Assembly (NCBI GenBank): GCA_029964075.1
Contig: CM057141.1
Span: 14,694,001-14,758,000, forward strand
Length of the DNA: 64,000 nt
Direction of reading: 5' to 3'
DNA from: Patiria pectinifera
Lineage: Eukaryota > Echinodermata > Asteroidea > Valvatida > Asterinidae
Shown here: positions 30,901 to 45,900 of the stretch, piece after piece
Layout of the letters: every line of letters starts with the position of its first letter
How positions within the stretch are numbered: position 1 is the stretch's first letter
The notes under the pieces: model-generated
What the model was told of the DNA's origin: nothing
The model's database searches: none
What the model saw: the letters and a program-made list of their open reading frames with translations, nothing else
Position numbers and translations under genes: made by a program

Positions 30901-33900
30901 TTAACAGAAAAAGACCCTTTCTGACCAGTTTAAAACCAAAACCAGTGTAGAGTCCTAAAGTTATATTTTCCCGCATCAGCATCTTAACACCTGCCAACCA
31001 TGGTGCTCTAAAATGTGATCTCACCAGTCTTAAAGATGAGCACAAGTTATGAATAATTACTGGAAACAGATACATGTACTTGTTATTTGGTACTTGGTAC
31101 TTGGTACTTGGTAAGTTTCCTCCTGAAACATCCTCTAGGAATCTTGACTAGGAGGTCCATGGTCAGATGGGTTTTAATACCACAAGGAACATTGCATACT
31201 ATGTATCTTGAGTATGTATGTATGTATCTAGGGAGTTAGGGTTAATCCATCAGTTTCATTATGTACGAGACACTGATTGCAATATACATGTACACTTGTA
31301 CATGTACCTGCTGCTGCTGCAGTGTGTATCAGATTCGAACCTGCAAGCCAATTCCTCCAATCTCAGTAATCCAGTTGTTAAGACATTTGCAGTGCACTAG
31401 AAAAATGTAGGTCATTGGTTCAAGTCCCACACAAGCAAGTTTTGTGGATTTTGTAAGCTCTCGACAGCACTGAGTATACAGCGCTTTTAAAGTTACATCG
31501 GTGGAGGGCAAACCAATCCCTCCAATCTCAGTAATCCAGTTGTTAAGACATTTGCAGTGTACTAGAAAAATGTAGGTCATTGGTTCAAGTCCCACACAAG
31601 CAAGTTTTGTGGATTTTGTAAGCTCTCGACAGCACTGAGTATACAGCGCTTTTAAAGTTACATCCGTGGAGGGCAAAACTCAATATTAGTTTTGTCTCGT
31701 TTCTATTTGAAATTATTTAATCTTATACATAATGTATGGGCATGTGGTTAGCTTACATACTGTGATGGAAAGCACTCAGCTTAGCTGTCCTGAACAACCT
31801 GTGTTCCCCACTGAGGTTATTCTTCGGTTACATATTTACCTCAAATATTTATCATTGTAATCACCGACCCTGCCTATTGTGATGTGCTAAGCAGACTTGA
31901 AATGGGTACAATAGCTCGGAGTTATTACGTAGAATTTCCTCATGCTAGCAAAATGTGATCAAGGCTGGGTCTGAAAAGCTGTCCTTGATAATATACATGT
32001 ACGTAGGTGATACAAAACTATTGTGATGTCATATGGAGCCTACGTGTTTTCAGTGTACGTTATTTCGAATGGATGTCAGATGAAATCAGTAATGTTCAAT
32101 AAAATACGCAAAATTCCTTAAAAGTGTGTGTTCTCCCCCTTTTTGTGACAAATCTGGAGTTTATAATTTGTACCTGTCAGGGAATTGGGTTGTCAAAACC
32201 AAAATGTTAGATTTCATGTCGTGGATTGTACTTTCTGCAATCCACAAAGTGGACGGCATACAGTGTAACATGTAGACTGAGGTGTTTCAAGATTTCTGTA
32301 CATCAGGGAAACTTTTGAATGTTTTGGATTTAAAAGAAAAATTGAAGAAAAAACTCAATTGGGAAATTTGAAAAACTTTACTTTAGTTTATAGGAAGTTT
32401 GTTGAGCACCAAAGATTTTCAGAATGTATTTCAGTGTGTTCAAAGAAAAAAAAATTCAAATTTTGTCTTCAAGAGTAAATTGATTGGTAATTGTTTTGAC
32501 ATTCTTGCAAGCCTAGCTGCTAGTGCCAGTTCTTCAAAAATGTATGACTTTGTTCTTTGTGCAGTCTGTTCCACAGTATAAATTATGCTCTTCAAACTGG
32601 TGGCAAGAAAGTAATGTAAAAAACAAAATTTGTTTAGATTATAGAGTCTTGAGGTTGAGGAAACCAACTCCAAGAAAGGTTCCACCTAGGGACCTTTTGA
32701 CATCCATGACCTTGCATTCTCTAGAACTCAAGACAACTGTTCATTGCAGTACATGAACCCCACAAAACCAAGTGTCAAGAAGTAAATTGAATTGTACACC
32801 CTACATGTACCCACTGGGTCCTGTCATTCGGAAATCTGTATCAGTCACAAGGTAACGCTCAAAAATTTCTTCCACTTCTTCTGCCATGCCTTATAATACA
32901 GACTGGTAAAAAACAGTCGGATCACATTCGTGTAATTGTAAACTCTGTGACTACATGGATATGGTCAAATTCCATCAACAGACGAAAGAGGTAACTGGTA
33001 CAGCTGAAATAATTTACAAGGGAATTTTTAACTGTTACAAACAGTCACTTGATTGATTTTGGCTGCTGTGATGGCCTGGCAGAATTTGCCAGCTGGAGAG
33101 TGATGTGCATATTACAAATCACAGAGTTTACATCTAGGCAATTCCTTCAGTATAAATTATCTGTCTGTGGCAGAGCTTTTTAAGAACTCAGTTTATTACC
33201 CTGAAAATATAATTTTCAAATCTTATCTTTTCATCGTCTAGTAATTAATGCTCGATGATATCAAAACCTAGGAGTTACATGTAGGCCACACAAAAAAAGT
33301 CTCCGGTTTCTGGTATGGAGCTTGCCCCAAAAGTGGTGCGGCGACGCGGCTTTTTTTTTTTTTACCTGGTTTTTTTTTTTTTTTGGCTTCAAATTTCGGC
33401 TGATGACTGCAAATGGTGCCCGACTAAACTTAGTGCAAATATATGGGAGTCCAGAGAGGCCACATAAATCTTATTCTCGATCATCACCCCATCTAAAAAC
33501 ACGTTAAAATTGTGCAGCAGCAGAATTCCAGTCAAACCAGTGAGTTTGGCGGTTTTGAAACATCATCTTGTATTGAAAAAAAAACTTTTTCATTTTGCCG
33601 ACGCACATGGCTACGGCGACGCGCGTGCATACCAGAAACCGGAGACTTTTTTTTTTTGGCCTTATGGATCATTTCTCTGATTTATTAAATCCTAAAGTAC
33701 GAACTCCTGATAGGGCTGTCCCATACCGAATTGTCGAATGTTTGATCATCAACTGAATATTTGAAAAGTTTTTTTGCTGGTTTGAATATTCGAAAACAGA
33801 AAAAAATATGCACAACGTATACTGTGTACACACACATGACTGAGATGTTATTGTATCGTAAAGTTGCGGCACTTTATTGTCAGCTGTGCCCCTTTTTTTT

Positions 33901-36900
33901 TCGACAGTAACTTCTTTGTCTGGTGGTTCATTGTTCAGGTTAAAGCCCTTTTACTTTGTAAAATATTTACTGCAAAATACTCCAGCACTGGCCCATATCG
34001 ATCACCGCACGCAATTTGACTGGCAAACTCTTCGTGCAACTTTTACCGCCACAGTACGCAATTGCAGCTTGCAATTTCAAATATCCGAATATTCAGTCAA
34101 ACGCTGTTTCAAGTAATCCAATACTAAATTATTCTTAAATTAACACCCCTAGCTCATGCAGAGCAGAATACATAGATCTGTACTCATACATGTACATGTA
34201 CATGTACATGTACATGTACATGTACATGTACATGTACATGTACATGTACATGTACATACATGTACATGTACATGTACTGGTACATGTACCTGCATGGGCA
34301 TCAGTGTGTTTTCTGTCAAGTGCTTATCATGCAAAACCACCCACACTAAAACTCAGCTCTACCATATCTTAATGTACGTGTACATGTAATCAAAAATTGC
34401 CAAAAGGCTTGATTTTTGCCAAAGACTACATGTACATCATACGGGCAATAGAACTCATTACGTGTAGACATCTTGGATTCACTATGGAGCTTCAATAAAA
34501 ACAATAGCTCCATAGCTTCACCAAGCTTAGAAGTCTCCATGTCCATGAAAGCGCCTTACAAATCACAAGTCAGGGAGTGTTAATTGAAAATTAGGTCGTG
34601 TATTGTATACATGTACATATGTATACATATGATGTGTATGTACATGTACACTGTATGTAACTACCCGTACCTGTACATGTACATGAGATATAATGAACGA
34701 CGCATAATGTTCAGGCTTATGTTATGTGCATATTCGCACAGTATTAAGGCTAACAAAGCCTTGACTCTTCTTCATAAAAAGTTTTGCATGCGTGGGTTCG
34801 ACACACCTTCACTTGATTCCAAAGTATGACAGATTCAAGAAATAATTTACATGTTCGTAGAACTCTTTGCAATTTTATCCATTTGTACCAACCCTACTTG
34901 TGTTCTGCCAAAGACAGCGAATCAATGTATGCATTTGTAGAGTATAGATGTACCAGCATACCGATATGTACATGTACACGAACACAATTTTGTACGTGTT
35001 CTCTGCACACATTGGTGGCACATATGCATACACATGTACTTTCTTTACCGCTGCATTGCATTGATGTGCCTTTTGTCATTTTCCTCTCTGGTGCCCTCAC
35101 CTTAGATTGGGCAAGGCTGCTTGCATTCAGCCAGTGCAGTGTCATTGACATTGTATTGTCATCACTCGAATGAACTTTCAAAGCTTGGGAAATTCCAAAG
35201 AAAAATATAAGTGTGACCCTGAAATGGTATTGAAAAAATAACTTAACAATTTCAGCCAAAGCAAATGTTAAAATACAAGATGCTAAAGTGAGTACATGAC
35301 TACATGTAAAGGAGGTCCCTCCTCTGGAATATACCTTGTTGGGCTGTAAAACTAATTTACCACGAAATAAAAATGCTTGAAATTATCATTAAAAATTTGA
35401 ATATCCCATGTAGGCTTACAGAACTATACCTTGAAAATGTGTGGTTTTGTGCATAGGATTTTTGGGGTACAATATTTTGGTTTTGAAAATCGAGCCAATG
35501 TGCTAGTCTGGATTCAAGTCCTATGTTTCATTTTGAAAATCTTGCTTCAAACACACTTGCTGTCACGACAGTAGGACCTGATTTCCAACACTGAATTGGC
35601 TCATTAAGTTAACATGTTCAGTATTAATGTCAGGCATGCAACTTTTCCTCGGATCTGGTGATTTCCTCGGGTTTTTTGGGGTTTTTTGGTCATGATAATG
35701 CCATTACAAATTGAAAAATACTGTACAAAGTCTAGTGTGGTTTGGAGTTTCCTCATTTTTTTCTAAATTCCCAGTTGCATGTTGTGTAATGTACTGTGTT
35801 AATATTTCTGAATACATTTAAAATGACATGTTTTTTCCCCACCACAGGGCAGCCAGCAACCGTAAGATCAAGGAGCAGGTTGCCATGGAGCTGAGTTTCG
35901 TGAACTCCAACCTGCAGCTCCTCAAGGAGGAGTTAGCAGAGATCAACAGTGAGGTAGAAGCCTATCAGAATGATACATTCCTACGAAGTGTTCCACTCAT
36001 TCCACTAGGCTTGAAAGAGACTAAAGATATCGATGTCAAGTTGGTGTTTCAGGTAGGTGCACATTGAATAAAAAAAAAAAATTTAAGAGACAACTTTAAA
36101 AATGACTTTCTATTTTTCCAGTCAGGAATAACTCAGGGAATTTGGGGAAAACGCCAACAATCAGGAAAAACATTTCTGGGAAATCTGATAGTGACCCAGA
36201 AAGGAAAAGGTTTTCGCCAGTTTGACTTCCAGAAACCTCATCAAAAAGAAAAATTTTCTCATAGAATTCTGGAAATATCTCAAGGAAATATCAGGAAAAC
36301 TCAGAAAATTTGTCTTTCATAGAGTCATGGGAATCCTGTTACGGTCCAGATAATGTTAGGAATTTAAAACATCATTTTGTTATCTGCTCAATTGATGAAT
36401 CAAAAAATATTTTGTTGATTGTAAGGCTAAACTTGTTACATTGAATATTCCATGTTTGTTTTGTTAGGCCTATATTTTTTTTATTTTTTTTTGTAAAAAC
36501 AGTCCCTCTGTCAAATCAAGCTTTTTTTAATTTAACATCCAGTTTGTCATAACATTCATACATACCGGTAGTTGGGATGATTGTATTAACCCTAAACCCT
36601 GCTGAATCCAACAGAATCCAACTATATATCATAAACCCGTTGGAGCCTGTTGGTTTGAGCAGTAAACCCCTTGTACAAACGTACACATACATGTACACAT
36701 TCAGAGTCTGATTCTGTTGGGTACTGATAAATAACGCCAAGTTGGACTCTGTTAGATCCAGCAGACAACTAAAAAATAGGCACAGTTGGATTCTGTTGGA
36801 TCGAGCAGGGTAGTCCTGATGAACCCTTAGGGGATTTAATATGCATGACGTTAATTATTATATACTATGGAATTTTGGATCATGAAAGAATGAATGCAAA

Positions 36901-39900
36901 GTTTAAAATTAACTTTTCGAGGTTAACGTTTGCCCGCACTATTATAATTAACAGAGACACAGGCTGTGGCATGTGTATACATTGTTACAATGACGTCAAC
37001 CAATTACCTAAACACTTAAAAATATTTTTTGTTTAATACAAAATTAAAATCACAACTCCTTGAAAGCCATCTGTCGTCATTCATGTTAAAAGTTGACCCA
37101 ATTTACTATTTGAGTTGGTTACAGTTTTTCATTTGAAAAACAGCTGGGTAAATTTCAGCGCACAAACCGAGGGAATATCGATAGACTTGACTTTTAAAAC
37201 GCTGCCAGGTGGGTGGTCTGGAGTGTCCGTGGCAGTGTATTTATAGCTGAAATTATACAGCGTGCGTCAATTCTGAACATATCTGTATTGATTTCTGGAT
37301 CGGTTGGGTGTGTTTAATGTTGGGTGTGTTTTGTTGAAACAAAGTTCAAGAGAATGTTCATTATCATTTTTCTTGAATTTGAGGAAAAGTAATGCTAGTT
37401 TCTGTGATTTTTGCATTTGAACTGTTTAAGATTTCTTCATATTTATCTATAAATAAATCATGAAATCTTTATACATGTTGAAGATTTTTGAAACTAAACC
37501 AATGAGCATACTGGTAATGTATGTAAGTCATTTTCATTCATAATTTAGGCCTACATGTTGAAGATTTTTGAAACTAAACCAATGAGCATACTGGTAATGT
37601 ATGTAACTTGTAAGTCATTTTCATTCATAATTTACTGATTGATGATAACGTGTTTTCGCCTTTTTCTTTTCCCAACGTTCAACAGGATTACATTCTTGAG
37701 CATTACAGCGAAGATGGTGCAAACTACGAGCAGGAAATACAAGAGTTTATGGACCTCAGACAGGTACTGGTAACATTGCCCGTTTATAACCCTAACAGAG
37801 GGGTATTGTGCGACTCAAAAAAAAAAAGAATCCAATTTGGGCATTGTATGTGCTTACTGCTGGGCTGCCAGCTTTACCAGTTATTTTTTTTATTCATTGA
37901 ACACTTCCTTTATTACTGTCACGTACTTGCAGTTACTTTGGACAAAGTAAGGTTCTCATGTGTTTGAATCGGTTCCAGTTATTGTCAAAGTTGTGTCCAC
38001 TGGCATTGCTCTAGTGCATCTTCCGGGCAATTCCACGGTTACTCATGTTACATTTTTGATGTGCGTTTGAGTTTCCTTGGGACTGAAAAGGTTTAATAAC
38101 TGTTATCCCCATGGTAGATACCGGTAGATTAGACCTAGACCTACCTAAGCACCAAAGATGACATCCAGAAAAATGTGTTATGTATGATAAACAAATCGCC
38201 CAAAATTTGTTACTCACGTTACATTTTCGTAACGTGAGTAACCGATTTTGTGCGTCTTGTTTATCATTCATAACACATTTTTTTGGATGTTATTTTTGGT
38301 GCTTAGGTAGGTCTAGGTCTACTCTGTCTACCATGGGGATAACAGTTATTAAACCTTTTCAGTAAGGTAATTACAGCCCAAGGAAACTCAAAAGTACATC
38401 AAAAATGTAACGTGAGTAACCGTGGATTTACCCCTGTCTTTCAGCTGTATCTGAGTGACAAACTTACATTTCGTACTCTTGTGTTCTTCTTTACTTTGCA
38501 TGATATCCATTTGGACAGTAGCCAGGTTCACTTTGGTTTTGCTAGTTTGTTGACAAGTAAGATGCATCCTCAACAAAATCTTTCAAAAACTTTTGAACTA
38601 CACTGACTGGACAAGATTTTTGAGGATAACTCCTAGGAAAATGTTTTGTCAGAAACACCACTTCTCATTCAATTAATACTGTAATTACTATTGTGCCTCA
38701 GCCCATGTAAATCATTCTTATAGCCTCTATCACAGATTGTGCAAGTACATTTACGTGTAATAAATTCTGCATTGAAAAAAATAAAGAAAGAGCAATATTT
38801 GATCTTTCCCTGCCCATTGTAAACACTCTTAGGAATAACACAAGACTGACTGGGGGAAAATGGCACAGAATGCAAAAGTTTTGTTCAGTGCCACACCTAA
38901 CTATTTGGATAACTTGAAAATATGGTTGGAATTTTTTTTCAACTGAGCTGAACAATTATCCAGTAATACACTTGTTGCATTATTGCTCATGTGGTTATTT
39001 GATTGAAGAAAAATAACTTGTGGCAATAAAAAAAAATTGCATTATAGCAGATAAGCAGGTATGCTTTGCAACAAAAATACCCAAAGATCTTGGTCTTTGT
39101 GAGAGATCCGACCTAAAGCTGTGTAAAGAATGTAGGAGTTACATGCTAGAACTATTTGTGCAGGTACAAATGTACAAGCATATAGTACCGGTATGTACCC
39201 CTCCCCCCCCCCCCAAAAAAAGTGTACGTGAGTCAAGGAAGTAAATTAAATGTCACACACAGACACTCAGACAAGTGGTTCCTACATGTACATGTAGGTT
39301 ATAAATGAGGACAGATTTCGCAAACTCGATAAATGCTATTTTTCCTCTAAATCTTATAAGGCCCCCAAAAAAGTCTCCGGTTTCTGGTATAAAGCTTGCC
39401 CCAAAAGTGGTGCGGTGACGCAGCTTTTTTTTTACCTTTTTTTCCTCTTCAAATGTCTGCAAATGGTGCAGACTAAATTTAGTGCAAAATATATGAGAGT
39501 CCAGAGAGACCACATAAAGCTTATACTCGATCGTAACCCCATCTATAAACATGTTAAAATTGTGTGGCAGCAGGATTCCAGTCAAACCAGTGAGTTTGGC
39601 GGTTTTGAGACATTAACTTACATTGAAAAAAAACTTTTTCATTTTGCCGACGCGCATGGCTACGGTGACGCGCGCGCATACCAGAAACCGGAGCCTTTTT
39701 TGGGGGGCCTAATCTAGAGTTGGGATAAGATTTGAAGGTTTGCATGGTGAAGGTAGCAGGGGAGAACCAGTGGATACTCTGGTTCTTTAAAGGGAATATA
39801 CAACATTTGTAAACATCAAAAAACAAAACTACCAAATTATTATGAAATACCTTACTGGGCTGTTAGTGAATGATAGTCTAACGCATCCTGTAAAATCATG

Positions 39901-42900
39901 GCACCTGGTCATTCTCAAGTGAAGGGGTAATTTTGTATCAATTTTTCAAATATTGCCCCCAATTTACCATATTTAGTTAGTCTGCATTTGCAATCGATTA
40001 CACACCCATATGAATGGGTACAAGCCAGCTATATTGGTTCCCTGACCTTACTCTGTTTCATCTTATGTGGGGTCAGGGAACCAGACCACAAGAACATAAT
40101 TGTGTTTCTTGGATTTTTCCAGCACAAAAGTTCAAACATGTCAGTGTAAAAATAGTTGGTATAAAATACTAACCCCCAAAATCCATCCATTTCTGAGAAT
40201 TACAGCAAAAGCAAATGTTGTACATGTATATTCCCTTTAACTGCCAAGTGAATGAGTCTAAAATACATGTACAGTCGAATTCTGGTTATAACAAACATAA
40301 AGCCTTGGTCCCGACTGTGCATTTATGTGCACAATGAATGGGACTGATGTTCCTCTTAATACAAAATTCTGATATAACAAACAATTTGGCTAGGTCCGAA
40401 CGAGTTTGTATTAACGAGACTCGACTGTACATGTACACGCACAAATAATCTGTGATGAGTTGCCTGTCCCATATATTGCAAAATGCCTGTAGCTTTGCAA
40501 GGGTTTTTTTCTGTCCCACGCAGCTTTGGAAGTTCCCTATTGGTGATCAGTCATCCCTGTAAATATCTTGGCAATTTGAATAGCCATTCTACTTACAAAG
40601 GTTAAATGCTACCTGCACTGGCAGTTCTGAAAAACACTACATGCTCCGATGATTTCAGTCATTGAAGTATTGACTTCGACTTTCAGAAATGGCAAAGTAT
40701 TGTGTACATTATCAATATAGAGTTGAAAAGTTCAAAATGGACTCTAAAGACACAAATAACACCAGATTGTTTGCCTATTACATGAATTTGTTTTCCCACT
40801 TACCATCAGGCAATGCGAACCCCAAAGAGGAACGCTGAAGGGGTGGATTTGTTATTTGAATACTACAACCAGCTCTACTTCATCGAAAACCGATTCTTCC
40901 CTGCAGATAGACACACTGGCATATACCTGACATGGTGAGGCTTGTTCTTGAATGATGTATGCAGTTTAGCCTGAAAAATCAGACTTCAGTAATAAAATAT
41001 CTGTAGGTTTGTTTTTCGCAGAAAGACGAAAATAATGGAGTTTCCATGCAGTTAATACTTGCTTCTGTTACAATCGTCAGCTACGCAACATATAATAGAA
41101 CAATAGACCGTTATCATGTTGCGGCCATCATATTTTTTTCCATTCAAATCAACGTAACCAAAGCGAGGCTGGAAGGAAAAATAGTGAAGTCTGGTTCCTT
41201 TTTGCACAAAAAAATGTTATCATTTAGTACTATTATTGGATACAGGGAACATGACTAAAATGGTGGCAGCATGATAAAGGTCTATTGACTCTAGCATTCA
41301 AACCAACTTATCTGAAGGAATGTAATTTTATTTACAATATTCCAATAGTAATGTGAAAAACTCGAAATGTAAATTTGTACTTTGTGTCACCCAGGTATGA
41401 TGCCCTGACCGGTATTCCCTCAGTCCAGAGGTCCATTGCCTTTGAAAAGGGCAGCGTCCTGTTCAACGTCTGCTCCCTGTTCACCCAGATAGGTGCCCGG
41501 CAGGACCGGAGCATGCCGGAAGGGATCCAGGAGGCCATTGCTAACTTGCAGTGTGCTGCCGGCGGCTTTGGGTACCTTGCCGCTAACTTCAGCCACGCTC
41601 CCAGCATGGACATGAGCACACCTGTGCTGCTCATGTTAGAAGCACTCATGATGGTAAGATGTCACCTTGATAGTAGTCACAGAAGTTTTTTTTCCCCTTG
41701 AAACTCAATTTGTCTGATGGAATTTTGCATCGGGAGATATTAAAGCAATATTGGGGCTTGCTCTTCATGAACACCGCCAGTCAATGTTGCCTAACAATTT
41801 GGAAGAAGAAAATTAGCCTAGGAGGTCCGGGGTTCGAGTCCCACCTGAGTGGACATTGGATTCTTTTCTCCTAAGCTCTTGAATTGGACTGAACAAACAG
41901 TGTTTGAAGGGCAAAACCATATTTTGAATCCTGAAATTATAAAATAAAAATGGAAAAAGAGAAGAAAAACTGTGGAAATGCATTGATTTTTACCTGGTTA
42001 GCATTCAAGTTTACATGTAAGGATTGTGCATGCACAGCACAACGTTGTTCGTTGAAGTCGTCTTAAAAACAAGCCAACGTACTTGCACGTTTATCGGTGG
42101 TTCCCGATAGCAGTGATGTACAAAAATGCCGGGTACCAACCATGTTTTCTTTGCGCGCATCGCATAGTGCAAAGGTCATGTACACCGACAGTGTTGTGGA
42201 ATCATGATGTTTCGTGTCGAATATTACGTTGGAAATTCGGGTAGGCAAAATAATAATAGGAATATGGAAAAATTCAAAGTGATTGAACATAGAAGCAAAA
42301 ATAAATGGAACTGGGCTTGGCTACAACAAGTGAAAGATGACAACGGGGACTTTGTGTCAGAGTGGCTTTTTCACAAAAAACAAAGTTCCGGGTTTTTTTC
42401 GAGCAGCTGTTCTGTTGTTTTTTTCAAGCAGACCCATTTCCGTTTTTTTTTCAAGCAAACCCTGTGGCATCTCTGATTTAAGCATCTTTTGCATGTTCTT
42501 TTGCCTTCATTTTAACCGTTTACATGTCACCAATTTTACACCAGTCACCTTTTAAGAGATGCACACGTAGTGCAGAAGAGAACAGTTTGCTTGAAGTTGG
42601 CATCAAATTTGTAATAAGAAAAAAGGAATATGGTCTGTAACTACAGCAACTCGCAGTGGTGCATTAAGCATTGATGCATGCGGGATTTCTCTGCATAGAA
42701 AATCTTAACGGGGGAGGGCAAGGGTCATTTAGCATCCTTTAGGTGGACACAAACATAACATGCCTTGTGGATCTGTCTTAAAACAATAGCTTCATTGAAA
42801 GAAAGTTCTCTTTAAAAAATGTTTTTAAAAAGTTGAATAATTATATAATTTGAAGAATGCATACAAGTATTTTATTGGGAAAAATACAATTTTTGTCGAG

Positions 42901-45900
42901 GAGCAACTGAAACTTGAAAATATGTTTTTGTACTTACAGACCTTTCTTAAAACATCCTTGTGAATTTGATAGAGCTATGTGTACAATGAAGTTCTGAGCA
43001 TTTGAGCAGTTGTCACCACACAAGGCTAGAGTAAAATTAGTTTTCATTTACAGTTTGGAATGTTTTTTTTTGTGTTTCCTTCTGATAGGGTCAAGTTCAA
43101 GAGTGTATTTTTGAGAGGAGAGTTCTGGGTGGTATTGCTGAAGACATCCAGACCAGCTTTGAAATAGCACAAGAAGCTGCTGTTGTAAGTCTAGTACTTG
43201 TTCAATGTTGCTGTGTTATACTTTGTGACATATTCTCCAGGTGTCCTGATATCCTGCTGAGTGTGTTGCTGCTACGTATGGTTGCTGCTGCTGCTGCTGC
43301 TGCGACTTAAAGAGGTTGTGGAATGCTTGAAGACATTTCCGTCATTTTTCGGGTATATGTAGCCTAAGGTGTGATGAAATAAAAACGACTATTGTTGCTG
43401 TCATGAAATGAGTACAAAAGGTACTTTTGAGAGCTGTTTTTCAGGTCCAGTTTCGACCCGAACGTGCAACTGTGTAAAAGTATTCGTTGCGGGCAGCAAA
43501 CAAAACACAGTAAATCGTGACGTAATAAACAGGACTCCCGATGCACAGTAGCATACACGAGTCCTGTTTATTACGTCACGATTGACTGTGTTTTGTTTGC
43601 TGCCCGCAACGACAACTTTTACACAGTTGCACGTTCGGGTCGAAACTGGATCTGAAAATCAGCTCTCAAAAGTACCTTTTGTACTCATTTCATGACAGAA
43701 ACAATAGTCGTTTTTATTTCATCACACCTTAGGCTACATATACCCGAAAAATGACGGAAATGTCTTCGAGCATTCCACAACCTCTTTAAACTGCCACTTT
43801 GTTGCTGCTCCTTCAACTTGCTGGTGTTGATGCTGAGATTATCAGTGCTGCTGCTGTTTGTGTTCCTGATGTAGCTGCTGCTGCTGATCATCATCCTTTT
43901 TTTGTCTTTCGTTTTTTGTGTCTTTTATGTTTGGAGGGGGGTGTTTTTGTTTTAAGACATCTTCCATTTCATTTATATGCCTTACTGCCAGAGATTTCAA
44001 AATAAAAGAAATCCCTGCTGTTGGTAGCTGAACTGAGGAAGAAAATTGGTAGTTCACAATTTGTTAAAGGCTTTTCTCACTGAATACATTGAACAAAATT
44101 TAGCATTTCTCTATGCCCAATACTTTGCTATCGTTGTGCACTAATATTATTGTCCACTTATAAGGTACCTGAATGTTAAATCTAAATATAAGCTAAATTT
44201 GTTGATTTCTAGTGACGTATGTTTGATTTTGATATTGGCAGCTTGCCATGCATTTTCTGCATAAACTGAAAGGATTCACAGGTTTTCAATGTAAGCCTTA
44301 CATTTTTTTTCCCCAAAACTTTGTCATCTACCAGGTTTCGGAGGCTTACTCCAAGGTGCACCAGCTCATGATGCATCCTAAGGTCAAAGATTACGTCCCT
44401 TACTCCTGGATCTCCCTGGTGCTGGTCAAATCACAACACTTCAAGGCATCATCACACTACTATGCAGCAATGGGCTACTCAGATAGACGTAAGATAACTT
44501 ACTGATCATTGTAGAGTTCTGGTCCTGGTGGTTACTGTGCAAACACCTCCTAAGCGGTTATCTCGCACAGGTCCGGTGTTGAAATGTTGGACTCATGTGA
44601 GATGGTATGTCGGCTCAAACCCTGGTAGGGGTCATGGTGCTTGTGTCCCTGGGCAAGACACTCTATTGCAACTGCTTCTCTCTAGGGTAGGAATAAGAGT
44701 GTTCTGAGCAGCAACTCGTGGCCTTTTGAATAGGGCTCACAATGCTCTATGTGGATAATAATTGATGTAATAATGATCAGAGGCATATGGGCAATTCCAC
44801 GGTTACTCACGTTACATTTTTGATGCACTTTTGAGTTTCCTTGGGCTGTAATTACCTTACTGAAAAGGTTTAATAACTGTTATCCCCGTGGTAGATAGAG
44901 TAGACCTAGACCTACCTAAGCACCAAAGATGACATCCAGAAAAATGTGTTATGTATGATAAACAAGATGTTACATTTTCGTAAAGTGAGTAACCGATTTT
45001 GTGCGTCTTGTTTATAATACACAACACATTTTTCTGGATGTCATCTTTGGTGCTTAGGTAGGTCTAGGTCTACTCTATCTACCATGGGGATAACAGTTAT
45101 CAAACCTTTTCAGTAAGGTAATTACAGCCCAAGGAAACTCAAAAGTACATCAAAAATGTAACGTGAGCAACCTCGGAATTGCCCATATCATGATGTGGGT
45201 TCAGTTATTTTAAGCTTGATATGTATATATGCAACGTAGTATACATGTCCTTGTTTAATTTGATAAAGTTTCTAAATGTAAAATAAACTAAATTGAATCA
45301 TCTCTGAAATGCAGACTCCACCTACGATCAGGCCACACTAGAGAGAGTCTTCCCCACCGTCTACGATGAACATCGCACCTTGCAGGTGCCCAGGTCCCAG
45401 CAGGAACGCAAGCGACTGAGTAAAGCCCACATCCGGCAGGCGCTGATACTGCACGAGGAGGCCCTGGGGGTCCACCGGCTCTCCAAGATGCTGCGTAAGA
45501 TTGACACACTGCAGGAGGTCTTGCGGCAGTCTACCGACCGCTCCATGAACTGCTACACAGAGCTAGATGAAGAGGACGACTTCTTTGAGATGATGGATGT
45601 CCCAGACATTAAGGGTTAGTTCCTGATAACTGCATATCAAATTTATGTTTCCTGCGGGCACGCGTGAATCCTACTATTCAGAGCAAAATATATAACCAAA
45701 ATTAGCACAAGCGACAGTGCGTTTGTCTTCAAGTAAATTTGCATTTCTGATCCCGATTGGTCTATCCATGGCAACAACAGTGTGGTATTATCCACTGTTG
45801 CACAGTCCATACTGCATGACATGTGTCATTTCCTTTTCCCAACATGAACGTTTTCCTCGGATCACTGAAAAATACTGCATAAATTCTTGTAAAGCTCAGG

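Noticed and set aside
34156-34389. Coding frames of alternating Met/Tyr or Val/His
   Set aside because: Translation of the TACATG microsatellite.
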